Shown here one piece after another: positions 8,421-13,935 of a stretch of 18,447 nt of DNA. The notes under the pieces are model-generated. The model ran no database searches. It was given only the letters and a program-made list of their open reading frames with translations, and had not been told where the DNA came from. The DNA comes from Candidatus Omnitrophota bacterium (GTDB lineage Bacteria > Omnitrophota > Gorgyraeia > 2-01-FULL-45-10). The stretch's first letter is position 1. Each line of letters begins with the position of its first letter. A program made the position numbers and the translations under genes. The stretch covers positions 1-18,447 of the forward strand of contig JAQUQN010000013.1 of assembly GCA_028716065.1 (NCBI GenBank), in the 5' to 3' direction.

Positions 8421-8486
8421 CCTGAAACTTTCTCTGTAAAGTTTCAGGATGGCCATTCTGGAATTTGATAGAACAAATTCCAGAAT
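8421..8486. repeat. Two-hairpin repeat, copy B (3' of GH130)
   Basis: Hairpin one is CCTGAAACTTT with AAAGTTTCAGG around CTCTGT (8421-8448). Hairpin two is ATTCTGGAATTTG with CAAATTCCAGAAT around ATAGAA (8455-8486). They are joined by ATGGCC. The loops and linker are identical to copy A at 9521-9587, while the arms differ only by compensatory changes. Read in the transcribed direction, the first hairpin base is the last base of the GH130 stop codon. A 10-base direct repeat, CAGAATTAAC, occurs at 8411-8420 and 8481-8490. Confidence 0.92.
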
Positions 8487-9448
8487 TAACGAAAACCGTG
8501 ATACCTCTTCCCGGCATAACATACCTCTATGAGCCGCTCTACGCTTGTGGTAGCCACGCATTGAACCGAATCAGCGCCGCCGTAATAAAGCTTAATTTCG
8601 CCCGAATCCTCTGCCACGGCACCGCAGGTAAAGACCACACTGGGAGTCTGTCCCACGAGTTCATATAGCTCCTCCGGGATCAGGATCGCGTCTTCGGCCA
8701 TGGCCCTGACTTTTGACGGGTCCTTCAGATCCAAAAGACAAACACCCAGTTGATAAACAAAATGCGCCCTGCATTGAGTACGCACTCCGTGAAAAATATT
8801 CAACCATCCCTCGGGTGTTTTGATGGGAACGGCTCCCGGACCGACCTTCGTCCAGGCCCAGCGGATCCCTTCCCAATTCCTGAAGACACATTCGCTCTTT
8901 CCCCAATAGATCATATCCGGGGAATAAGATACCCAGACGTCCCCGCTATTGGCTCCGGTATTGGGCCGGTCGAGCCGCGCGTACAATCCGTTGATCTTCT
9001 CCGGGAACAGCACCCCATTGCGGTTATCCGTTTCCGAAATAAACCCCATCCATTGAAACTTCTTAAAGTCCTTTGTCTTTACCAGGCTCAAGCGGCAGGT
9101 GTGGCCGCTGTGCGCGGCATGGACCATGTAATACGTGTCCCCGATCTTTGTCACGCGCGGATCATAAATCATGGATTCGGCATACTTCTTAAAGTCCGGA
9201 TCATCATAGGGCATGGCTACCGGCTTTGGCCACGGCTTAAAATGATAACCGTCCGCGCTTTCCGCGATCCAAAAACGGTCAAACAAAGCGGAATTCTCCA
9301 CCCGGCAAATCATTATATACTTGCCATTGTGCTTCACGATGCCGGAATTAAAAACATATTTAATATCGGCTTCTGCCGGGAAATCCTTGCCTGTCAGGAT
9401 AGGATTCCCCTCATACCGCTTACATATAGGATATTTATTTGTCTTCAT
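8486..9448 (-). CDS. GH130 glycoside phosphorylase (beta-mannosyl type)
   Basis: GH130 enzymes phosphorolyse beta-mannosides, for example beta-1,4-mannosyl-glucose or mannooligosaccharides, giving mannose 1-phosphate. This protein is a five-bladed propeller type of 320 residues. Motifs are RYEGNPILTGKDFP (11-24), YVFNSGIVKHNGKYIMICR (31-49), YDPRVT (95-100) with the likely catalytic D96, NGVLFPEKINGLYARLDRP (144-162) and IKLYYGGADSVQCVA (285-299). I chose the ATG at 9446-9448 because it has a GAGAGGA ribosome site about 9 bases upstream and fits family starts. An in-frame ATG 13 codons earlier would lie at or upstream of the predicted transcription start and has no ribosome site. The gene has its own promoter and operator-like palindrome. 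It precedes the symporter, suggesting an import-plus-phosphorolysis pair. Subfamily is not resolved. Confidence 0.92.
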   Translation of the reverse strand: MKTNKYPICKRYEGNPILTGKDFPAEADIKYVFNSGIVKHNGKYIMICRVENSALFDRFWIAESADGYHFKPWPKPVAMPYDDPDFKKYAESMIYDPRVTKIGDTYYMVHAAHSGHTCRLSLVKTKDFKKFQWMGFISETDNRNGVLFPEKINGLYARLDRPNTGANSGDVWVSYSPDMIYWGKSECVFRNWEGIRWAWTKVGPGAVPIKTPEGWLNIFHGVRTQCRAHFVYQLGVCLLDLKDPSKVRAMAEDAILIPEELYELVGQTPSVVFTCGAVAEDSGEIKLYYGGADSVQCVATTSVERLIEVCYAGKRYHGFR

Positions 9449-9473
9449 CTCTGTTTTCCTCTCTTTGTGCGCT

Positions 9474-9492
9474 TGGAAGTATAACACTTCCA
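9474..9492. promoter_or_regulatory. Operator-like palindrome overlapping the GH130 -10 box
   Basis: A perfect 7-5-7 inverted repeat, TGGAAGT then ACTTCCA around a 5-base spacer, overlaps the -10 hexamer completely. A protein bound here would block RNA polymerase. The regulator is not encoded in the window, and its family cannot be told from the site. Confidence 0.65.
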
Positions 9493-9506
9493 GAACTACG
9501 TGTCAA
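9478..9506 (-). promoter_or_regulatory. Consensus housekeeping-type promoter of the GH130-symporter unit
   Basis: On the minus strand a perfect TTGACA (9501-9506) is followed by a 17-base spacer and TATACT (9478-9483), which differs from TATAAT at one position. Transcription should start near 9471, leaving a leader of about 23 bases with the GAGAGGA ribosome site before the ATG at 9448. This is by far the best promoter I can see in the window. Confidence 0.88.
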
Positions 9507-9520
9507 TAAAGGGCTTTTAA

Positions 9521-9587
9521 TACTTAAACTTTCTCTGTAAAGTTTAAGTATGGCCATCTTGGAATTTGATAGAACAAATTCCAAGAT
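9521..9587. repeat. Two-hairpin repeat, copy A (3' of the MalF-type permease gene)
   Basis: Hairpin one is TACTTAAACTTT with AAAGTTTAAGTA around CTCTGT (9521-9550). Hairpin two is ATCTTGGAATTTG with CAAATTCCAAGAT around ATAGAA (9556-9587). Compared with copy B, four base pairs have changed on both sides so that pairing is kept, while the loops are unchanged. Its transcribed-strand first base is the last base of the permease stop codon, the same register as copy B. It lies just upstream of the GH130 promoter. It has no U-run. Confidence 0.92.
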
Positions 9588-10492
9588 TAGTATTCAACCT
9601 TCGTCTTTAAGAACTTTATATTGATTATCGTTATTATGAATACCACCGCGAATACTACATAGCCCAATGCGGAGGCATATCCCATCTGGAACTTCCTGAA
9701 CCCCATGTCATACAGGTACGCGACGACCGTAAGCGCGCAATCGAGGACGCCGCCTATGCCGAACTCCGATTCCGTCATTATATATATGCGTTCGAAAACC
9801 TGGAACGATAGTATGAAACCCATTATTACAACAAAGACCATGGTGGGCTTCAGCAGCGGCAATGTTATGTACCGGAACTTGTCCCAGATATTCGCCCCGT
9901 CTATCTCGGCTGCTTCGTAAACAGTGGTGGGTATCGTCTGCAGGCCCGCAAGGAAGAGCAGCATGTTATACCCTATCCCGGCCCATATCGACATTATCAT
10001 TATCGCCGGTAATGTCCAGAAAGGGCTCATGAGCCAGTCCACCGGCTTCAATCCGATCAATATCAGGAAATAGTTTATCAGCCCGTACTTCTCTCCCGCG
10101 AAGAGCCATTTCCATATGACCGAAAGGGCTATGACAGAAGTGACCGAAGGGATGAAATATATCATCCTGAAGAAGTTCTTGAATCTTATCCGCTGGTCCA
10201 CGGCTATCGCCAGAAGGAGCGACAACGCCACGCCCGGCGGTATGACCAGGGTATAGAATATGGTATTACGTATCGACTTCCAGAACCGCGCGTCGTGGAA
10301 GAATATATTCTTGTAATTCTCTACTCCCACCCATTTTGGCGCGTGTATGCCGTTATATTCCGTGAACGACCAGTAGAAGGAGGCTATGAGCGGCCCAACG
10401 ACGAATATCAGGAATAAAAGAACGACCGGCGCTATGAAAAGAAATGCCCACCTCTGCTCGTATAACGATGTGAAAAAACCTTTTTTACGCAT
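9587..10492 (-). CDS. ABC sugar transporter permease, MalF/UgpA type
   Basis: This 301-residue membrane protein has about six hydrophobic segments, the first at about 15-38 (FLFIAPVVLLFLIFVVGPL). The EAA loop at 193-216 (EAAEIDGANIWDKF followed by LPLLKP) is the contact site for an ABC ATPase. The first-loop WVGVENYKNIF (55-65) is typical of CUT1 MalF/UgpA-type subunits. Its partner is the MalG-type permease at 5918-6775, more than 2.8 kb away. Isoleucine is encoded largely by ATA here, unlike in the GH130 gene. The start ATG has no nearby ribosome site; a TAGGAG at the end of the upstream gene is separated from it by an inverted-repeat element. Neither a binding protein nor an ATPase gene is adjacent. 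Oligosaccharide uptake is the likely role, by family and context. Confidence 0.9.
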   Translation of the reverse strand: MRKKGFFTSLYEQRWAFLFIAPVVLLFLIFVVGPLIASFYWSFTEYNGIHAPKWVGVENYKNIFFHDARFWKSIRNTIFYTLVIPPGVALSLLLAIAVDQRIRFKNFFRMIYFIPSVTSVIALSVIWKWLFAGEKYGLINYFLILIGLKPVDWLMSPFWTLPAIMIMSIWAGIGYNMLLFLAGLQTIPTTVYEAAEIDGANIWDKFRYITLPLLKPTMVFVVIMGFILSFQVFERIYIMTESEFGIGGVLDCALTVVAYLYDMGFRKFQMGYASALGYVVFAVVFIITIINIKFLKTKVEY

Positions 10493-10499
10493 ATTTATC

Positions 10500-10608
10500 G
10501 TAACCCGTAACTAGTAACTCGTAACTAGTAAAATGTGTCGCTAACGCGACCTATATAGGTCCGAAGGACACAACTTACTAGTTACTGGTTACGAGTTACT
10601 GGTTACTA
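10500..10608. repeat. Composite inverted-repeat element, copy 1: GTAACNN heptamers around a cloverleaf-like core
   Basis: The left arm has the heptamers GTAACCC, GTAACTA, GTAACTC and GTAACTA plus a degenerate unit (10500-10534). The right arm (10574-10608) has the complementary CTTACTA, GTTACTG, GTTACGA, GTTACTG and GTTACTA, so the arms can pair over about 32 bases. The core (10534-10572) has TGTGTC closing with GACACA. Inside it GTCGC pairs with GCGAC, GACCTATATAGGTC is self-complementary, and GTCC pairs with GGAC. It fills the junction between the isomerase-like gene and the MalF-type permease. No transposase is present. Confidence 0.9.
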
Positions 10609-10613
10609 ATCTC

Positions 10614-11432
10614 CTAAAATGTCCCATATTTCTTCATGAATCGTCTTATCATTTCGAAGGACTTCGGGACATACTCTATCTCTTCTTCGATGCCTTCATA
10701 CTCCACATTAAAAAATCCCCGATAATTGGATTCCTTGAGTACCTTGAATATCTTGTCATAATCGAACTCGAGCTCTTTACAGTCCGGACTAAGTTTATGG
10801 ATCTTCGCGTGCATGTGTGTCACGTAGGGCATCGATTTCTTAAGCGCGGCGTACGGTTCCGGATCCTGGTAATTTCCGGTATCGAGATTCAGTTTTACCC
10901 AGGGGGAATCGACATCTTTGAGCAGTTTAAGCGTCTCGACCGATGTCGGCAGGTACCCGCCGTCGTTATGTGATTCTATGGCTAGGGTTATCCCTTTCTT
11001 GGCGGCGTATTCAGCGCATTCTTTTATACTCTTTACCACCTTCGGCCAAAGTTCTTCATGCTTTTCCTTCGGCGCCCACCCGGCGAATATCCTTAAATTG
11101 GGCGCTCCCAGAATATAAGCTATATCCGTCCACTTGTTTATCTTATCGACTTCCGCTTTTTCATCCTTAGGATCGTCCTTGCCGAAACTGTTTCCCGGAG
11201 ATACGGCCGATATGGTTATCTGCAGGTCTGTTGCGAGTTTCTTTATCTTCATCAGGTACGTCGTATCTTTAACCAGGTTAGCGACATTATCGCCGCCCTT
11301 GAAATGTACGTCTATTATATCGATCCCGCCAACCTTAAGCTCATCGGCGCATACCTTGAGGCACTTTTCGAGATCCATCTTGCCGCTTGCGAAAGTCCTG
11401 TTATAGCTCCAGGAACAAAGTCCGAGTTTCAT
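10614..11432 (-). CDS. Sugar phosphate isomerase/epimerase-type TIM barrel (xylose isomerase-like)
   Basis: This 272-residue cytoplasmic protein belongs to the AP-endonuclease-2/xylose-isomerase-like TIM barrel group, whose members isomerise or epimerise sugars and related polyols using a divalent metal. The expected metal ligands are in order: E153 in AIESHND (151-157), D184 in LNLDTGNY (181-188), H208 in THMHAKI (205-211) and E244 in NVEYEG (242-247). The start MKLGLCSWSY is typical. The ATG (11430-11432) has AAGGA about 8 bases upstream. It lies between two copies of the composite repeat and next to a Gfo/Idh/MocA oxidoreductase. That pairing is common in pathways where a sugar is oxidised to a keto form and then epimerised or isomerised. 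Its substrate cannot be deduced. Confidence 0.82.
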   Translation of the reverse strand: MKLGLCSWSYNRTFASGKMDLEKCLKVCADELKVGGIDIIDVHFKGGDNVANLVKDTTYLMKIKKLATDLQITISAVSPGNSFGKDDPKDEKAEVDKINKWTDIAYILGAPNLRIFAGWAPKEKHEELWPKVVKSIKECAEYAAKKGITLAIESHNDGGYLPTSVETLKLLKDVDSPWVKLNLDTGNYQDPEPYAALKKSMPYVTHMHAKIHKLSPDCKELEFDYDKIFKVLKESNYRGFFNVEYEGIEEEIEYVPKSFEMIRRFMKKYGTF

Positions 11433-11451
11433 TGCTTATCCTTCTCATATC

Positions 11452-11565
11452 GTAACTCGTAACTAGTAACCCGTAACTCGTAAGTTGTGTCGCTTCGCGA
11501 CCTTTATATATCTAGGTCCAAAGGACACCTTTTACGAGTTACTAGTTACGGGTTACTGGTTACTA
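11452..11565. repeat. Composite inverted-repeat element, copy 2: GTAACNN heptamers around a cloverleaf-like core
   Basis: The left arm reads GTAACTC, GTAACTA, GTAACCC, GTAACTC and GTAAGTT (11452-11486). The right arm reads TTTACGA, GTTACTA, GTTACGG, GTTACTG and GTTACTA (11531-11565). The core (11486-11529) keeps the design of copy 1: GTGTC with GACAC outside, GTCGC with GCGAC, GACCT with AGGTC, and GTCC with GGAC. Loop bases and the central AT stretch differ. Its last three bases form the TAG stop of the oxidoreductase gene. With copy 1 it brackets the isomerase-like gene. Confidence 0.9.
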
Positions 11566-12597
11566 AACTTTCACCCACTTCCCAAACCGATTCGACTCAT
11601 ACGCCGCCTGGATCACGCGCATCGTCTCGCGTCCCTCTTCGCCTGATACGAATGGCCGTCTCTTCTTGATGACGCAGTCGATAAAATAATGGACCGCATT
11701 CTCCCACGGCTCGCCCGGGCCTATCTCGGGATATATCTCTTCCAGCGTGCAATTCGGGTCGTCTCCCCTTCTGGTCTTCGCTATCACTACTTTGACCGGC
11801 TTCTTTGTCCCTACGGACGTCATCATCTTGCCCTTCGAGCCGTAGACCGTCGTCGTGACCTCGTACGGCCTCGTCGTCCAGGAGCATTCTATCTCGCCCT
11901 TTGAACCGTCCTCGAATCTGAAGAGCACAGTCGCATTGTCATCGACCTTGACCGGCTTTTCTATCGTCCTTATCGTGGCAAATACCTCTTTGATCTTTTT
12001 GCCTGCAAACCACCTGATGAGGTCGGTGATGTGGACGCCTATGTCTATCATGGCGCCGCCGCCCGACTTTTTCTTATCGTAGAACCAGTGGGCCTTGCCT
12101 TCCGACCAGTATTCCGGGCCGGCATGGCCGATCCTCCCCCTGATATTATGTATCTTTCCGAGCGTCCCGGATTCGAGCACCTTCTTCGCGGCCTGGTGTA
12201 CGGCATCGAACCTCTGCGTCTGCTCGACCATGAGATAGACACCTCCGGCCTTCGCGGACCTTATCATGTTGTCGGCGGCTTTCACGGTTATCGTTATCGG
12301 TTTCTCTACGAGGACGTGTTTCTTATTTCTAGCCGCGGCTACAGTCATCTCCTCGTGCAGGTAGTTGGGCGTATTTATAAAAATGGCGTCGATATCTTTT
12401 CTTTTGACTGCCTTCTTCCAGTCCCTTTCGATATCAACGCCTGTTAATCTAAACTTCTCTTTTAACGCTAAAGCCTTTGGTTCAACTATATCGCATAATA
12501 CCTTTATCCTGGCCTTCTTCTTATAATTCACCAGGTTCGGCAGGCTCGCCCTTTCCGAGATCTTGCCGCAACCGATAATGCCCACCCTCACGGCCAT
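11563..12597 (-). CDS. Gfo/Idh/MocA-family NAD(P)-dependent oxidoreductase
   Basis: This 344-residue protein has an N-terminal Rossmann fold (VGIIGCGKIS, 5-14) and the family EKP motif (98-100 in HVLVEKPITI), whose lysine is catalytic. The C-terminal domain has GGGAMIDIGVHITDL (179-193), with D185 and H189 at the usual active-site positions. The family oxidises or reduces sugars, inositols and sugar derivatives with NAD(P). Length is normal. The ATG (12595-12597) has GGAG 6 bases upstream, directly beside the last base of a leader hairpin. The stop codon is contributed by the first heptamer of the adjoining composite repeat. It is the first gene of the sugar locus after a terminator at 12704-12729. 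It shares only family-level similarity with the oxidoreductase at 12778-13806. Substrate unknown. Confidence 0.9.
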   Translation of the reverse strand: MAVRVGIIGCGKISERASLPNLVNYKKKARIKVLCDIVEPKALALKEKFRLTGVDIERDWKKAVKRKDIDAIFINTPNYLHEEMTVAAARNKKHVLVEKPITITVKAADNMIRSAKAGGVYLMVEQTQRFDAVHQAAKKVLESGTLGKIHNIRGRIGHAGPEYWSEGKAHWFYDKKKSGGGAMIDIGVHITDLIRWFAGKKIKEVFATIRTIEKPVKVDDNATVLFRFEDGSKGEIECSWTTRPYEVTTTVYGSKGKMMTSVGTKKPVKVVIAKTRRGDDPNCTLEEIYPEIGPGEPWENAVHYFIDCVIKKRRPFVSGEEGRETMRVIQAAYESNRFGKWVKV

Positions 12598-12606
12598 TTT
12601 TTTCTC

Positions 12607-12664
12607 CGATTTTTCGATAGAAAAATCGTCCCGAGAATGTGACGAATAGGAGCATTCGAGGGAC
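12607..12664 (-). promoter_or_regulatory. Structured 5' leader: two adjacent hairpins before the oxidoreductase gene
   Basis: On the minus strand, the first stem-loop (12628-12664) pairs GTCCC with GGGAC and GAATG with CATTC across a symmetric TC/TC internal loop. An alternative CGAAT/ATTCG hairpin can form within it. The second (12607-12628) is a 9-bp stem, CGATTTTTC with GAAAAATCG, around TATC. The GGAG ribosome site begins at the next base. No consensus promoter was found between here and the terminator upstream. The layout could be a regulatory leader or another mobile palindrome. Confidence 0.6.
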
Positions 12665-12703
12665 TTTCTTTTCTATCTTAATAAAGAATTGAAAAAGTCT
12701 TCA

Positions 12704-12729
12704 TAAAAAAGACGCTAATCTCAGCGCCT
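12704..12729 (-). terminator. Intrinsic terminator after the 12778-13806 oxidoreductase
   Basis: On the minus strand AGGCGCT pairs with AGCGTCT (one G-U pair) around GAGATT, followed directly by a run of T. It lies about 50 bases after the stop codon and separates this gene from the sugar locus. Confidence 0.8.
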
Positions 12730-12777
12730 TGAATCGATAATATTTTAAGCTATTTACCTCCTAAAGTCAATATTATA

Positions 12778-13806
12778 TTATAGGTAGATTTTCCTGTTAC
12801 GCCGGGACGATTCGTATATCGCCCATACGAGATCCTGGGTCTTTTTCCCTTCCTCGGCCGTTATGGCTGGTTTTTTTCTTCTTCTCAAACTGTCGTAGAA
12901 ATCCTTTATCTGGTTATAGTGGCAGAACCCCCAGTAATCCCTCACCCCGTCGCCATAGTCTATGTATTCATGCGGCCTTGGTTCGGCCTTTTCCTTCCTT
13001 CCGCTATAATAATCTATATAAGCGGAGTCCTTGACGATCTTGACTCTGCCCTTTTCGCAGTCTATCTCTATTTCGGTATCGTCGTCATAGGAATAGTAAT
13101 TGATGAGGTAAAAACAGACGTAAAAGCCGTTCCTGAATTTTATGAGGCCCTCGGCGCAATCTTCCACATTTATAAAAGAGTGATACCTCTTATGGACGGA
13201 TGCCTGCGCGTAATCGACGGGGCTGTCAGCCATCCAGCTCAATATATCGAGATAATGTATGGCCTGGTCGATGACCACCCCTCCGCCCTCCTTATTCAGG
13301 CGGCCTTTCCAGTCGCTCTTCTTGTAGTAACTATCAGGTTTATGGTATGAGAGAACGAGTTTAGCGCTCTTTAACTTCCCCAAAGAACCGTCCTCTATCC
13401 TCTTCTTGACGAGCTGTGAACCGGGATTGCATCTATTCTGGGAGACCACGCTTAAAACGATCCTGTTCTTTTTAGCCGCGTCTATCTCCTGTTGCGCCTC
13501 CCGGGGATTCAGCCCCAACGGTTTCTCGACGAGGATATTTACCTTACGTTTCGCGGCTTCCAGGACCATAGGCTTGTGGAGGTAATGCGGGGTGCATATG
13601 TGGACGGCGTCGAGACGCTCTTTATCGAGCATCTTCTTATAATCGGTATAATAATTACATTTATATCTGGCAGCCATTTTTCTGGCGCGGGCCGATTTTA
13701 CATCGCAGACCGCTACCAGCTTCACGCTCCTAATATTCTTGAGCGACTGGGCGTGCATCGGAAATATCGTCCCACAACCGATTATACCGACCCTGAATTG
13801 CTTCAT
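12778..13806 (-). CDS. Gfo/Idh/MocA-family NAD(P)-dependent oxidoreductase, stand-alone copy
   Basis: This 342-residue protein has the Rossmann start FRVGIIGCGTIF (4-15) and the EKP motif (94-96 in NILVEKPLGL). The catalytic-domain motif GGGVVIDQAIHYLDIL (174-189) includes D180 and H184. It oxidises or reduces a sugar or cyclitol using NAD(P); the substrate cannot be told. Unlike its paralogue it lies between two intrinsic terminators (13846-13880 upstream, 12704-12729 downstream), so it is probably a single-gene transcript. The ATG at 13804-13806 has no ribosome site upstream. A TTGACG box lies only about 35 bases before it, suggesting a very short leader. The protein is rich in Lys, Arg and Tyr but otherwise ordinary for the family. 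Confidence 0.9.
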   Translation of the reverse strand: MKQFRVGIIGCGTIFPMHAQSLKNIRSVKLVAVCDVKSARARKMAARYKCNYYTDYKKMLDKERLDAVHICTPHYLHKPMVLEAAKRKVNILVEKPLGLNPREAQQEIDAAKKNRIVLSVVSQNRCNPGSQLVKKRIEDGSLGKLKSAKLVLSYHKPDSYYKKSDWKGRLNKEGGGVVIDQAIHYLDILSWMADSPVDYAQASVHKRYHSFINVEDCAEGLIKFRNGFYVCFYLINYYSYDDDTEIEIDCEKGRVKIVKDSAYIDYYSGRKEKAEPRPHEYIDYGDGVRDYWGFCHYNQIKDFYDSLRRRKKPAITAEEGKKTQDLVWAIYESSRRNRKIYL

Positions 13807-13816
13807 ATGAATGGTT

Positions 13817-13845
13817 AGGTTATCATAACGAATTTATACCGTCAA
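13817..13845 (-). promoter_or_regulatory. Possible promoter for the stand-alone oxidoreductase
   Basis: On the minus strand TTGACG (13840-13845) stands 17 bases before TAACCT (13817-13822), a poor -10 box. A better-looking TATAAA at 13833-13838 has no -35 box at proper spacing. With the first choice the leader would be only a few bases long, in keeping with the missing ribosome site. A promoter is required here by position; its exact boxes are uncertain. Confidence 0.35.
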
Positions 13846-13880
13846 GAAAAAAGGGCGTTGTCATTTTGACAACACCCTTT
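13846..13880 (-). terminator. Intrinsic terminator of the phosphofructokinase-receiver gene
   Basis: On the minus strand AAAGGGTGTTGTCA pairs with TGACAACGCCCTTT (one T-G pair) around AAA, followed by further T residues. It lies just beyond a heptamer array, about 55 bases after the stop codon. It is the strongest terminator in the window. Confidence 0.93.
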
Positions 13881-13935
13881 ACTCCCAACTCCAAACTCAC
13901 AACTCCAAACTCCTAACTCATAACTCCTAACTAAT
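13880..13935. repeat. AACTCNN heptamer tandem array
   Basis: A leading degenerate TACTCCC unit is followed by AACTCCA, AACTCAC, AACTCCA, AACTCCT, AACTCAT, AACTCCT and a degenerate AACTAAT on the plus strand. It is the sister of the array at 150-202, with a similar mixture of C-C-x and C-A-x endings. It fills the whole space between the stop codon of the large protein (13935-13937) and its terminator hairpin, touching both. Confidence 0.9.

Noticed and set aside
8750..9484. Plus-strand open frame of 244 codons
   Set aside because: It overlaps GH130 in antisense. GH130 motifs are unambiguous, and the antisense product is low in recognisable structure.
9446..9487. Upstream in-frame ATG for GH130 adding 13 residues
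   Set aside because: It lies at or upstream of the predicted transcription start and has no ribosome site, whereas the ATG at 9446-9448 has a well-spaced one.
8421..9587. Two-hairpin repeats considered as intrinsic terminators
   Set aside because: The stems are AT-rich and no U-run follows either hairpin in the transcribed direction.
10534..10572. Cloverleaf-like core considered as a tRNA or tRNA-like gene
   Set aside because: It is only 39 bases long, has no TPsiC or anticodon arm pattern, and its stems overlap one another. It is a repeat core, not a tRNA.
8421..11565. Search for insertion-sequence transposases near the repeats
   Set aside because: No transposase or integrase motif occurs in any frame I examined; all intervening genes are metabolic.
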